A stretch of DNA of 60,676 nucleotides from Pseudogulbenkiania sp. (GCA_018260425.1 JAGLBD010000004.1:38291-98966); one strand, 5' to 3'; positions 1 through 9,550 are shown, counted from the first letter of the stretch. Numbers and translations are program-made. Notes: a model not told the origin generated them from the letters alone.

Positions 1-1160
1 ATCTGTCGGACGAATTGGCCGATGCCGACACGCTGATTCCGCTGTTGGAAGAACCCGTTGCCGTTGAGGAAATGGCTGCGGTGGCCGAGGTCGAGGTGCC
101 GGACCTGTCGGACGAACTGGCCGATGCCGACACGCTGATCCCGGTGTTGGAAGAACCGCTGGCGGCTGAGGAAGCTACCGCGGTAGCCGAGGTCGAAGTG
201 CCGGATCTGTCGGATGAGTTGGCCGATGCCGACATGGGTGTTCCGGTGCTGGCAGAACCCGTTGACGAGGGGTTGGTGGATGACGCCGAGCCTTCCGTGT
301 CGGGCGATGACGATTTTCCGATTGATCTGACCCCGTCCCGTGCCGAGGCGCCGGTGCTGCCTTCCGCTGCGCCGTCTTCATTCCAGTCGATTTCCCTGAC
401 CAGCTTGCCGCGAGGCGTGTTGGGCGGCAATCTGGGCAGCACGGCTCAGGCAGTGCCCAGTCGGGATACCTTGTTGCAGGCCGCACGTGACACCTTGGCC
501 GATGAATTGCAGTTCGCCAAATTGCAAGCGGCTGCTGCGGCGCTAGGGGCTGCTTCATCCACGTCTGACGCATCATCCAGTTTGTTTGCCAAACCGCACG
601 AGGATGTCTCGTCGGCCATGCCTTTCACCAATTCGCGCTACGCCGAACAGATCCGTGCGGCGGAAGCCCGTCTGGCCGAGGAATTGCAGTTGGCGGAGCA
701 GCGTCGCGAAGAAGAAGCACAGGTGCGCGCTGAAGAGCAGGCGCAACGGCAAGCGGCCATCGCGGCGGCGGCCGAAGCGGCGGCGCGGGAAGCGCCGGTT
801 GCCGCGGCTGTGCCGGTGGCGCAGCATGCTGTCTCGGTGATCAAGGTGGCCGGTGTCGCGGCGGCGTCGGCGGCAGCCCATGCCCCGGCCGGTGTCGGCC
901 GTGGTGCGCCGATCGCGCTGGTCAACGAGGGGGTGCTGATCGAGTCGCTGTACCAGCGTATTCTGCCGCACATGAAGGTAGAGTTATCGATGTGGCTTCA
1001 GGATGCTCTGGAGGCCCACGCCCGGCAGATGATGTCGAGCGTGATGCACCAGTTCCAGGAGGACTACGAGATGTTGTTCAGCGATACGCTGCGCGAGAGC
1101 TTGCGTCAGGCCGTGGGAGATCTGAGTCTTGAGGATCATCGCCGCGAAGACGAGTCCTGA
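1..1160 (+). CDS. Unrecognised protein with 34-residue tandem repeats, 3' part only
   Basis: The reading frame is open from base 3, so the true start lies before the window. The visible N-terminal part holds at least three copies of an acidic 34-residue repeat built around LSDELADAD and VLEEP, beginning near bases 3, 105 and 207 (102-bp period). The middle is low-complexity and Ala/Glu/Arg-rich, with a charged stretch around bases 650-800 (EARLAEELQLAEQRREEE) that could form a coiled coil. The last ~70 residues (from MKVELSMWLQDALE) look like a compact helical domain ending in a charged tail. No signal peptide or membrane segment is visible in the part present. I do not recognise the family and assign no function. 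The gene ends at a strong terminator shared with the convergent hydrolase gene. Confidence 0.8.
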   Translation, partial: LSDELADADTLIPLLEEPVAVEEMAAVAEVEVPDLSDELADADTLIPVLEEPLAAEEATAVAEVEVPDLSDELADADMGVPVLAEPVDEGLVDDAEPSVSGDDDFPIDLTPSRAEAPVLPSAAPSSFQSISLTSLPRGVLGGNLGSTAQAVPSRDTLLQAARDTLADELQFAKLQAAAAALGAASSTSDASSSLFAKPHEDVSSAMPFTNSRYAEQIRAAEARLAEELQLAEQRREEEAQVRAEEQAQRQAAIAAAAEAAAREAPVAAAVPVAQHAVSVIKVAGVAAASAAAHAPAGVGRGAPIALVNEGVLIESLYQRILPHMKVELSMWLQDALEAHARQMMSSVMHQFQEDYEMLFSDTLRESLRQAVGDLSLEDHRREDES

Positions 1161-1175
1161 TCCGGACTTATAGAG

Positions 1176-1215
1176 AAAAATGCCACCGGCAAGCTTCGCC
1201 GGTGGCATTTTTTTT
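1176..1215. terminator. Bidirectional rho-independent terminator
   Basis: A perfect 15-bp stem (AAAAATGCCACCGGC pairing with its complement at 1198-1212) with a 7-base loop is flanked by A and T runs on both sides. It sits between the convergent repeat-protein gene and the alpha/beta hydrolase gene and can serve both. Confidence 0.9.
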
Positions 1216-2017
1216 ACCGTGCGTAATGCTGCTCCAGCCAGTCGAATAGCCGGTGCGCCACCTGCTCCCAGCGGGTGTCCAGCATCATCATATGTCCCAT
1301 GTGCGGCAGGATTTCGGCACTGACATCCAGTTGGTTGGCCATGGCGACCACATCACCCGGCGCAATCAAGACATCCTCCGCCGCACCCAGCACCAGAGCG
1401 GGGACCTTGTTGGGTGTACCAATTCCCAACAGATTGATCAGGGTCATATCCATCAAGGCACGCTGGCTTTCCGGCTGACTGGCATTGATCAGGTATTCCA
1501 CATCCTCCTCATGGGCATCAGCAGAAAACAGCATCTCCTTCAGTTCCACGAACTCGGGATCGTAGCTGCCATGCTGATACAGGTTAAGTTTCATCAATAG
1601 CCCGGGAGCCTGCGTCAGTAAGCGCAGGGTCGAGGAGGCCAGTCCGTGGGGCGGCACCGAGGCCAGAAACGCGGCTCCGGCCGGAATGTGGTGGTTCAGG
1701 TAATGGCGAATGACATACCCCCCCATCGAGTGCCCGATCAACACCGGTTGCGTTTTTATCCGCCGGATAACGGCAACGAGGTTCTTGACGTAATCGTTGA
1801 TGCTGATGGCTGCCAGATAAGCGCGGCCCTCGCTGGCGCCGTGCCCTTCGAGGCTGACGGCCCAGCAGTCGAAACCGCGTTTGGCAAACCATGGCATGAA
1901 GTGACGCTGCCAACAGCCTGCATTGCTGTAGGCGCCGTGCACGAACAGCAGTGGCGGGAAAGGGCTTTTCCCGCCGAGTGCAGGTTCGTGCAGGACTTCA
2001 AGACGCGGCCCGTGCAT
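1214..2017 (-). CDS. Alpha/beta hydrolase
   Basis: Predicted serine hydrolase of the alpha/beta-hydrolase fold, 267 residues, probably cytosolic; the substrate cannot be read from sequence. The oxyanion-side HGAYSNAGCW follows strand 3, the nucleophile elbow is GHSMGG, the acid is likely the Asp of LGAAEDVLIAP, and the catalytic His is in HMGHMMMLD. Lysophospholipase-like members share this layout. The start chosen is the ATG at 2017, which overlaps the phoH-like stop as TGATG; a longer frame to 2182 lies wholly inside that upstream gene and is unlikely. The 1-base overlap suggests translational coupling to the PhoH-like gene. Confidence 0.85.
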   Translation of the reverse strand: MHGPRLEVLHEPALGGKSPFPPLLFVHGAYSNAGCWQRHFMPWFAKRGFDCWAVSLEGHGASEGRAYLAAISINDYVKNLVAVIRRIKTQPVLIGHSMGGYVIRHYLNHHIPAGAAFLASVPPHGLASSTLRLLTQAPGLLMKLNLYQHGSYDPEFVELKEMLFSADAHEEDVEYLINASQPESQRALMDMTLINLLGIGTPNKVPALVLGAAEDVLIAPGDVVAMANQLDVSAEILPHMGHMMMLDTRWEQVAHRLFDWLEQHYAR

Positions 2018-3420
2018 CAAAGCACCTCGGCAGCGTGATCGGCAAGACGGGAGCGTTCGCCGCGCTGCAGAGTGATATGACCGGAATGTTCCCAGCCCTT
2101 GAAGCGGTCCACCACATAGGTGAGCCCCGAGCTGCCTTCCGTAAGGTAAGGCGTATCGATCTGGGAGACGTTGCCGAGGCACACGACCTTGGTGCCAGGA
2201 CCTGCACGGGTAATCAGGGTTTTCATTTGCTTCGGCGTCAGGTTCTGCGCCTCGTCGATGATCAGGTACTTGTTGAGGAAGGTGCGGCCGCGCATGAAGT
2301 TAAGGCTCTTGACTTTGATGCGCGAGCGGATCAGGTCGCGGGTGGCAGCACGCCCCCAGTCGCCGCCATCGTCGTCGCTCTTGTTCAGTACATCGAGGTT
2401 GTCTTCCAGAGCTCCCATCCACGGCGCCATCTTTTCTTCTTCGGTACCCGGCAAAAAACCGATATCTTCGCCAACCGGGACGGTGACCCGGGTCATGATG
2501 ATTTCACTGTACAGCTTCTGCTCCAGCGTCATGGCGAGACCGGCTGCCAGTGTCAGCAAGGTTTTGCCGGTACCGGCCTGACCCAGTAGCGTAACGAAAT
2601 CAATCTCGGGGTCCATCAGCAGATTCAAGGCGAAGTTCTGTTCACGGTTGCGTGCAACGATACCCCAGACATTGTTCTTGCTGTGGCTGTAATCCTTCAG
2701 GGTCTCAAGAACGGCGACCTTGCCTTCCATCGACAAGACCCGGGCCTGCAACGGCGTATCGCCCTCCTGCCAGATCATCTGGTTGACGTAGAGGTTGGGA
2801 ACGTCGCTGCCCTTCAATTGGTAATAGCTGCGGCCCCGGTCCTGCCAGGACTTGAGGTCTTTGCCGTTGCGTTCCCAGAAGGTGCTGTCGATTTCGCGGG
2901 TACCGGTGTACAGCAGGTCGGTGTCTTCGAGCACCTTGTCGTTGAAGTAGTCTTCGGCTTCCAGGCCCAGTGCGCGGGCCTTGATGCGCATATTGATATC
3001 TTTGGAGACCAGAATCACCGGACGGTCCGGGCTCAGGTCGCTGAGCGCCTTGACGATGCCGAGAATCTGGTTGTCGGCCTTGCCGACCGGCAATGAGTCG
3101 GGCAAGACGCTGTGAATGGCTTGGGTTTGCAGGATCAGCTTGCCGGTGGCAGCTTCTTTGCTGAAGGACTTGAGGGGGATGCCGGCGTCGATGCGGGTTT
3201 CAGCACCACTGACAATATCATCGAGGAAGCGACTGGCCTGACGGGCGTTGCGGGCAACTTCCGACATGCCTTTCTTGTGGGTGTCGAGTTCTTCCAGTGT
3301 GACAATGGGGATGAAAACGTCGTGTTCTTCGAAGCGGTACAAGCAGGTAGGATCGTGGAGCAGGACATTGGTATCGAGCACAAACAACTTGGCGATCTTG
3401 CTTTTCTTGCGGCTTGCCAT
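2017..3420 (-). CDS. PIN domain-PhoH family ATPase
   Basis: A 467-residue protein joining an N-terminal PIN nuclease-like domain (VLDTNVLLHDP, Asp16, further acidic residues through ~160) to a C-terminal PhoH P-loop ATPase (Walker A GQAGTGKT at 280-287, Walker B-like YLIIDEAQNLTP, then GNVSQIDTPYL). PhoH2-type proteins of this build are linked to RNA unwinding and cleavage; the cellular target here is unknown. The start ATG at 3420 is preceded by AAGGGGG. It lies downstream of bcp on the same strand and overlaps the hydrolase gene by one base, so the three probably form a transcription unit. The upstream gap holds a GC-rich hairpin (about 3447-3467) without a T tract. Confidence 0.92.
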   Translation of the reverse strand: MASRKKSKIAKLFVLDTNVLLHDPTCLYRFEEHDVFIPIVTLEELDTHKKGMSEVARNARQASRFLDDIVSGAETRIDAGIPLKSFSKEAATGKLILQTQAIHSVLPDSLPVGKADNQILGIVKALSDLSPDRPVILVSKDINMRIKARALGLEAEDYFNDKVLEDTDLLYTGTREIDSTFWERNGKDLKSWQDRGRSYYQLKGSDVPNLYVNQMIWQEGDTPLQARVLSMEGKVAVLETLKDYSHSKNNVWGIVARNREQNFALNLLMDPEIDFVTLLGQAGTGKTLLTLAAGLAMTLEQKLYSEIIMTRVTVPVGEDIGFLPGTEEEKMAPWMGALEDNLDVLNKSDDDGGDWGRAATRDLIRSRIKVKSLNFMRGRTFLNKYLIIDEAQNLTPKQMKTLITRAGPGTKVVCLGNVSQIDTPYLTEGSSGLTYVVDRFKGWEHSGHITLQRGERSRLADHAAEVL

Positions 3421-3482
3421 GATGGCCCCCTTTGGAGAGTCCGGCCCGGCCCGGTCGGTCGGGCCGCAAAACGTTCAAGACA

Positions 3483-3935
3483 TCACAGAGATTGTACGGC
3501 CAAAAGCACTTCTTCGGCATGGCCCGGTACTTTAACGCCACGCCATTCTCGGACGATGTTGCCATCGCGGCCGATCAGGAAGGTACTACGTTCAATGCCA
3601 CGGACCTGTTTGCCGTACATGTTTTTCATTTTGATCACACCGAACAGCGTGCAGGCCGTTTCTTCGGTGTCGGCCAGCAATTCGAAAGGCAATTCGAGCT
3701 TGGCCTTGAAGTTTTCATGGGACTTGAGACTGTCACGCGAAATGCCGACGATCTCGGCGCCTGCCGCGGTAAAGGCCGGATACAGATCACGAAAGGCCAT
3801 GCTTTCGTTGGTGCAGCCCGGTGTGCTGTCCTTGGGGTAGAAATAGATGACCAGCGGGGTAGTGGCAGTCGCAAGATCGAAGGTCTTGCCGGATGTCGAG
3901 GCGAGGGTGAAGTCTGGGCAAGGCGTATCTTGCAT
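3483..3935 (-). CDS. bcp: Peroxiredoxin, Bcp/PrxQ family
   Basis: Thioredoxin-dependent thiol peroxidase of 150 residues that reduces hydroperoxides in the cytosol. The peroxidatic cysteine is Cys41 in PKDSTPGCTNE. E. coli Bcp has its resolving cysteine five residues later; here that position is Met46, so that arrangement is absent. Another cysteine (Cys95, in ETACTLFGV) could resolve, as seen in some PrxQ proteins, or the enzyme could be 1-Cys. The start at ATG 3935 is chosen because CGGAG lies just upstream and the protein then begins at the conserved PDF motif; the frame extends further to 4001 without support. The gene heads the bcp-phoH-like-hydrolase group. Confidence 0.93.
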   Translation of the reverse strand: MQDTPCPDFTLASTSGKTFDLATATTPLVIYFYPKDSTPGCTNESMAFRDLYPAFTAAGAEIVGISRDSLKSHENFKAKLELPFELLADTEETACTLFGVIKMKNMYGKQVRGIERSTFLIGRDGNIVREWRGVKVPGHAEEVLLAVQSL

Positions 3936-4017
3936 GAAGTATCTCCGTGGCGGGATCGGGATAACGTGCAACCAGCATAACTGATTGCCTGATTTAATCA
4001 TACACGCAACCGGTGGG

Positions 4018-4644
4018 TCAGGGCTGCTCTGTGTCGGTTGGTGTGAAGCGTTTTAATAGCACCAGCAGTGCTCCGCTGCCACCGGCCGTTTCGTCGGCTT
4101 CACTAAAGGCCAGCACGTCAGGATGGTGGCGCAGCCAGGCACGTACGACGTGGCGCAGCACTGGTTCGCCGCCCGAGCCAAACCCCTTGCCGTGAATGAT
4201 TCTGACGCAGTTGCCGCGGCGGCGCGCACGATGAATGAATACCGCGAGTGCGTCCTGAGCCTGAAAACGATCCAGCCCGTGCAGGTCCAATTGCCCACTA
4301 CACGGCCAGTGGCCGTTGCGCAGCCGTTTCAAGGTGGTGGCATTGACTCCGCCGCGAACGAATTGCCGGTCGCATTCCGCCGGCTCGAACCAGCCGACCA
4401 ACTGCCGCATCAGTTCCTGTTCGAGTGCCACTGAAAAGGCCGCATCGGACTTCTTGTTGCGGGGGCGCGGACTCGGGCGGGCTGGGGGCGCGTGATAACG
4501 TCCGTCATCCCGAAGCGGCGTCACGTCGGCAAATAGCTGACGGAACTCCGGTTCGGGTTCGGGAGGCGGGGCGGTACGCACCTCGTCGACACGCTGGCGC
4601 GTCAAGGGGCGTACCGTCCTCAGGGCGGACTTGAAGTCCTTCAA
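4018..4644 (-). CDS. Smr domain protein
   Basis: A 208-residue protein with a C-terminal Smr (small MutS-related) domain: LDLHG and later HGKGFGSGG are the two conserved signatures of this nuclease-like fold. The N-terminal ~90 residues are Pro/Arg-rich and probably disordered. Stand-alone Smr proteins bind or nick nucleic acids and some act on collided ribosomes; the role here is not established. The start is taken as TTG 4644, the only candidate just after the trxB stop (4-base gap), although the ribosome-binding site is weak; an in-frame GTG about 13 codons later is the alternative. Likely cotranscribed with trxB. Confidence 0.85.
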   Translation of the reverse strand: MKDFKSALRTVRPLTRQRVDEVRTAPPPEPEPEFRQLFADVTPLRDDGRYHAPPARPSPRPRNKKSDAAFSVALEQELMRQLVGWFEPAECDRQFVRGGVNATTLKRLRNGHWPCSGQLDLHGLDRFQAQDALAVFIHRARRRGNCVRIIHGKGFGSGGEPVLRHVVRAWLRHHPDVLAFSEADETAGGSGALLVLLKRFTPTDTEQP

Positions 4645-4648
4645 GGGC

Positions 4649-5629
<981 letters not shown>

Positions 5630-5723
5630 TCAGTTGGTTATTCTAGCATTTAATCCATGACAATCTGCGGCAGGAAGCCTAGACTGACAGAGTAACGCCT
5701 GTAATCGGAAAGGAGATGGGGGC

Positions 5724-5909
5724 ATGGATGGTGTAAGTCAAGTCGGTGCACAGACGGCAGGAGCCGCTCAAGTATTCACCCTCAACAAAACCCGTGAAAT
5801 CGCCAAGGATACCGTGTTGTCGTTGGTTGGTTCTGCCGTGCAAGGCGCCAATGCCGCCCGGGCATCTAACCCTGCCCATCTCGGACAGACGATCGATACA
5901 CGCGCCTGA
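5724..5909 (+). CDS. YjfB-like putative motility protein
   Basis: A 61-residue protein with the build of the YjfB putative-motility family: a short N-terminus, a central stretch ending in a hydrophobic helix (EIAKDTVLSLVGSAV) and a small polar tail. The family name comes from association with flagellar genes; its biochemical role is unknown and no flagellar genes are in view here. A strong ribosome-binding site (AAAGGAG) precedes the ATG, and a terminator follows 22 bases after the stop, so this is a monocistronic gene. The assignment is by pattern only. Confidence 0.75.
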   Translation: MDGVSQVGAQTAGAAQVFTLNKTREIAKDTVLSLVGSAVQGANAARASNPAHLGQTIDTRA

Positions 5910-5930
5910 CGGTGCGGTGTTTGCGTTGAC

Positions 5931-5955
5931 AAAGCAGCCTGCGGGCTGCTTTTTT
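5931..5955. terminator. Bidirectional rho-independent terminator
   Basis: AAAGCAGCC (5931-5939) pairs with GGCTGCTTT (5944-5952) around a TGCG loop, followed by T residues on the plus strand and preceded by A residues. It lies between the yjfB-like gene and the 3' end of the LysR gene on the opposite strand. Confidence 0.85.
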
Positions 5956-6863
5956 CATGGGCGCTCGTTGAGCGGGGCGCGGGAACGTAGTATTTCCAGC
6001 AGCAGACGAACCCGTGCCGGCATGCGCCGGTGTGGTGTCACCGCATGCATCTGTGGGTCGTCGCCATGCGAGGACACCAGTCGGTAAGCCGGGCAGACCT
6101 TGACGAGGCGGCCCGACGCGACATCGTCGGCCACCAGCCAGTCAGCCAACCGCGCGATACCCAGCCCGTGGCGGGCGGCATTCAATACCGCCATGCCGTT
6201 GTTGAAACGGTGCCGGACATTCATGGTCAGACTGAAGGACCGATGCTCCGAAATAAAATGCCAGGCACGCAAAATGCGTGGGGCGGTATGCATGATGATC
6301 GAATGGCTCGGTAATTCTTCGGGTTCGAGCGGCATACCATGTTGCTGCAGGTAATCTGGGCTGGCATAAACATGGCGGCGGTAGGGCCACAGCGGAATAC
6401 CGATCAGGTCATTCGAGACCGGAAACGCGCCACGAATGGCGAAATCGAGTTTTTCTGCGATCGGGTCGACGGTCGCATCGGTATACATCACATCAAATCG
6501 CAGTTCCGGATAATGCTGCTCCAGTTCGGCCAACGCACCGGGCAGGATTTCATCGGCGAAAGACTCGGGTGCGCTCAATCGCAACCAGCCACGCGGTTCG
6601 GAAGTCAGGCGGGCGATGGCGTCGCCTGCTTCGATCTGTAGCGCAAGTATCCGGGAAGCGTGTTCATGGTACACCTCGCCAGCGGGGGTCAGACTGATCC
6701 TGCTGCGGGTGCGCACCAGCAGCAGGGTGCCGAGCTGCTCTTCCAGTGCCTGCACCGCCCGGGTGACGCTACTCGGCGATGACCCCAGCGTCCGGGCTGC
6801 CGTGATGAAACTTTTTTTGTCGACTACCGTGCAGAATGCCTGAATTTCCCAAAGCAATTTCAT
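5955..6863 (-). CDS. LysR-family transcriptional regulator
   Basis: A 302-residue LysR-type regulator: N-terminal winged HTH (residues ~1-60, SFITAARTLGSSPSSVTRAVQALEEQLG) and a C-terminal effector-binding domain beginning near residue 88 (GWLRLSAPESFADEILPGAL). This subfamily resembles DsdC/CrgA-type regulators with short effector domains. It is divergent from a TSUP permease gene with a 101-base spacer carrying a GCAATA-GCA-TATTGC repeat, the usual layout for a LysR gene controlling its neighbour and itself. The effector is unknown. Confidence 0.93.
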   Translation of the reverse strand: MKLLWEIQAFCTVVDKKSFITAARTLGSSPSSVTRAVQALEEQLGTLLLVRTRSRISLTPAGEVYHEHASRILALQIEAGDAIARLTSEPRGWLRLSAPESFADEILPGALAELEQHYPELRFDVMYTDATVDPIAEKLDFAIRGAFPVSNDLIGIPLWPYRRHVYASPDYLQQHGMPLEPEELPSHSIIMHTAPRILRAWHFISEHRSFSLTMNVRHRFNNGMAVLNAARHGLGIARLADWLVADDVASGRLVKVCPAYRLVSSHGDDPQMHAVTPHRRMPARVRLLLEILRSRAPLNERP

Positions 6864-6891
6864 GACTCACGCCCTGTTGGTTGCGGTTTTC

Positions 6892-6906
6892 GCAATAGCA
6901 TATTGC
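6892..6906. promoter_or_regulatory. Inverted repeat, likely LysR operator
   Basis: GCAATA and TATTGC form a perfect 6-bp inverted repeat separated by three bases, in the spacer between the divergent LysR and TSUP genes. It fits the T-N11-A style of LysR binding sites. Function is inferred from position. Confidence 0.6.
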
Positions 6907-6964
6907 AACACAAAACAGCGGCAAAAGGATAGGATGCTTTCATTCTCGCTTTGAGCCTGTACTT

Positions 6965-7741
6965 ATGATTACCGTGTTATCTCTCTGTCTGTTCTCCTTT
7001 CTGGCCGGTTTGGTCGATGCGGCCGTGGGCGGCGGCGGACTGATTCAGATCCCGGCCTTGTTTACCACCTTGCCGCGCGAACTGCCGGCCACCTTGCTCG
7101 GGACCAATAAATTCGCCTCGGCCTGGGGAACGCTATTCGCCACGCGCTCCTATCTGTCCCGGGTATCGATTAACTGGCGCTTGATTCTGCCTGCGGCAAC
7201 CGCCGCCTTGACCATGGCCTTTGCCGGTGCGGCGGTGGTGTCCTATGTTCCCACCAGCTGGATTCGTCCCTTTGTGCTGTGTGCCTTGGTCGTCATCGGG
7301 GTCTATACTTTTCGCCGCAAGGATTTTGGTTCGACCCATGCGCCGGTGGCCATCGGCCGCAAGCAGATTCTGCTGGCCGTGGCACTGGGCGGGGCCATCG
7401 GGTTTTACGATGGCATGTTTGGTCCGGGAACCGGCAGTTTCTTGATTTTCCTGTTCATCCGGGTGTTTGGCCTTGATTTCATCCATGCCTCGGCTTCGGC
7501 CAAAGTGGTCAACCTGGCCACCAATATTGCGGCCTTGTGTTTCTTTGTGCCGGCCGGACATGTCCTGTTCACCTGGGCGGCCATGATGGCCTGCTGCAAT
7601 ATTGCCGGTGCCATGGCCGGCACGCATCTGGCCGTCAAGGGAGGCGCACGGGTGGTGCGCGTGCTATTCCTTGTGCTGACCTCGGTGCTGATCCTCAAAC
7701 TGGCTCATGACCAGTGGCAGCTATGGGCGGCAGCTGCGTAA
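6965..7741 (+). CDS. TSUP family (TauE/SafE-like) membrane permease
   Basis: A 258-residue inner-membrane protein of the sulfite exporter TauE/SafE (TSUP) family, with about eight hydrophobic segments and the two family half-repeats (VDAAVGGGGLIQIPAL near residue 20 and GFYDGMFGPGTGSFLIF near residue 145). Members export or import sulfur-containing or organic anions; the substrate here is unknown. It is divergent from the LysR gene and probably under its control. The last 47 bases overlap the 3' end of the convergent histidine kinase gene. Confidence 0.92.
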   Translation: MITVLSLCLFSFLAGLVDAAVGGGGLIQIPALFTTLPRELPATLLGTNKFASAWGTLFATRSYLSRVSINWRLILPAATAALTMAFAGAAVVSYVPTSWIRPFVLCALVVIGVYTFRRKDFGSTHAPVAIGRKQILLAVALGGAIGFYDGMFGPGTGSFLIFLFIRVFGLDFIHASASAKVVNLATNIAALCFFVPAGHVLFTWAAMMACCNIAGAMAGTHLAVKGGARVVRVLFLVLTSVLILKLAHDQWQLWAAAA

Positions 7742-9341
7742 GATAGTCGCGTATCTCCCGGTTCAATGGCGGCAACGTGGCCATGGCTTCCTGAAAACAG
7801 CCATCAATGGCTTGCTGGTCGTGGTATCGTGCCGCCTTGGCCAATTGCTGTAGGGGTGCTGCGCAGTCATCGTTCATGACCATGCGGACGATGCTGACCA
7901 GCCGGTGCAGCAGGGTATGCAGTTCCATCAGGTTCTCACTGTCATAGGCCTGACGAATCAGAGATTCATCACGCTCATTGTTTTCCAGTACCGACGTCAG
8001 AAACTGCCGCTCGAATACCGTGTTGCCTTGCGAAAGTCGGCGCAAGGCCATGATGTCCAGATGCTGACAGGGCGTTGGCGCCGTCATGTCGCTGACGCTG
8101 TCTGCCTTGCGTTGAGGTAGCCAGGACTGCAGGGTGCCCGTCAGCGTCTCCAGCGACAACGGTTTTTCCAGACAGGCCTGAGCGCCCGCCCCAATAAACG
8201 CCATACGGGCATCGGCATCGACCAGTCCGGTCAAGCCGAATATCAATGCCGCCTCGCGGCCACTCTCCCGTTCCTTGCTTCGCAATTGACTGACCAGCTC
8301 CGGTCCCGATAGCCCCGGCATGACACAATCCACCAGCGTGATGTCAAAGTCACCGGGCTGCCAGATGTCCAGCGCCTGTCTGGAGCTTTCGGCCAGGGTC
8401 ACCTTGAATCCCAAATGGCTCAGTTGATGGAGAATCAGCAGCCGGTTAGGCTCCGAATCATCAACGACCAGTGCATGGTAGTGCCGGGACTCTGGGGATG
8501 GGCCGTCCGTGAGTCGGATCTCGTCGTCACTGGCACCGACCGGCAGGGTGAGTCGCAGGCGGGCCAGCGTGCCGCCTCCCGCCAGGCTACTGACTTCCAG
8601 AGTGGCATTCATGGCATCGGACAGCTGTTTGGACAGGTACAAGCCCAGTCCGGTGCCTGACACGGTAGCATTGCAACGGGTAAACGGCTGGAACAGGTGC
8701 TGGTACTGTTGCGCCGGAATCCCGGGGCCGGTGTCTTCAATGCGGAAGGTGAGTTCGCAGCCCGATTCAGTGTCATGGCCTGGCAGGATTTTTGCTGTTG
8801 CTATCAATGCGATGCTGCCAAATTCGGTGAATTTAAGCGCATTAGACAGCAGATTGACCAGGATTTGCCGAATGCGAGTCGCGTCGCCACGGGCAACCAG
8901 TCCGGCGGGAATCCGGTTGTCCTCGTGGAACAGCAAGCCTTTCTGGCGGACCAGTTCACCGTAGAGTTCACTGACTTCCGTGACCAGCCGGCGCGGGGTG
9001 AAAGGGGTGTCGGCGAGCGTAGGGGAACCACTTTGCCAGCGGGCACTTTCCAGTAGGGTTTGCAACAATTCACTGAGTTGCTGCCCGGCCAGAATCGCAT
9101 GATGAAGGTGGTCCTTGACCATGGCGTCGGACAGGGATGCGTCGCGCGCCAGCTCGATTCTGCCCAACAGGGCATTCAGCGGAGTGCGTATTTCATGCCC
9201 CAGTGTCGTCAGAATTGTTGTCAGTGACGGGGTGTCGATCTTGGCGGCAGCGAGTTCGATGTGGGACATGCCGGTGAGTCTGTCGAGATGGAATCGCTGC
9301 AACAAACGCTGCACAAGCGAGCGGGGGTTGGATGTCGTCAT
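7695..9341 (-). CDS. Soluble hybrid histidine kinase, EvgS/BvgS-like C-terminal half
   Basis: A 548-residue kinase with no membrane segment or signal peptide. Domains in order: short N-terminal helix region; HisKA with phosphoacceptor His49 (GHEIRTPLN); HATPase with N box (ILVNLLSNALKF, ~160-171), G1 (IEDTGPGIP) and G2 (GTGLGLYLSK); receiver with acidic pair VVDDSE (~293), phosphoacceptor Asp338 and Lys in LEKPL; a C-terminal HPt-like helical region whose expected HxxKG core reads LLHRLVSI (His479), keeping the His but losing Lys-Gly. The start at ATG 9341 has AGGAAA upstream; a longer frame to 9530 overlaps the divergent regulator region and is AT-rich. It matches the cytosolic half of EvgS/BvgS kinases without their periplasmic sensor. 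The divergent gene is the likely partner regulator. Confidence 0.93.
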   Translation of the reverse strand: MTTSNPRSLVQRLLQRFHLDRLTGMSHIELAAAKIDTPSLTTILTTLGHEIRTPLNALLGRIELARDASLSDAMVKDHLHHAILAGQQLSELLQTLLESARWQSGSPTLADTPFTPRRLVTEVSELYGELVRQKGLLFHEDNRIPAGLVARGDATRIRQILVNLLSNALKFTEFGSIALIATAKILPGHDTESGCELTFRIEDTGPGIPAQQYQHLFQPFTRCNATVSGTGLGLYLSKQLSDAMNATLEVSSLAGGGTLARLRLTLPVGASDDEIRLTDGPSPESRHYHALVVDDSEPNRLLILHQLSHLGFKVTLAESSRQALDIWQPGDFDITLVDCVMPGLSGPELVSQLRSKERESGREAALIFGLTGLVDADARMAFIGAGAQACLEKPLSLETLTGTLQSWLPQRKADSVSDMTAPTPCQHLDIMALRRLSQGNTVFERQFLTSVLENNERDESLIRQAYDSENLMELHTLLHRLVSIVRMVMNDDCAAPLQQLAKAARYHDQQAIDGCFQEAMATLPPLNREIRDYLTQLPPIAATGHEPV

Positions 9342-9413
9342 GGGGTTTCCTGGCGGGTGGGTAGAGAAAATCCGGTCTGAAATGGGTCTTTTTGCAATTT
9401 GCTCTGTATTGTC

Positions 9414-9433
9414 TTTTAAATTATGATTTAAAA
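9414..9433. promoter_or_regulatory. Perfect AT-rich inverted repeat between kinase and regulator genes
   Basis: TTTTAAAT and ATTTAAAA, 8-bp perfect arms around TATG, lie about 70 bases from the kinase start and 118 bases from the regulator start. This is the AT-richest part of the divergent spacer. It may be an operator for the LuxR-type regulator or part of overlapping promoters; this is inferred from position and symmetry only. Confidence 0.5.
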
Positions 9434-9550
9434 TGAAGCGCGAGATAAATAGGAAATCACGTGCAATGGGGGGTGAAACAGGCCCGATGTTGGCCTGCAA
9501 CTCCCCATGCCCCGTGCGCGACAACGACAATGAGAGAACTGGACCTGATT

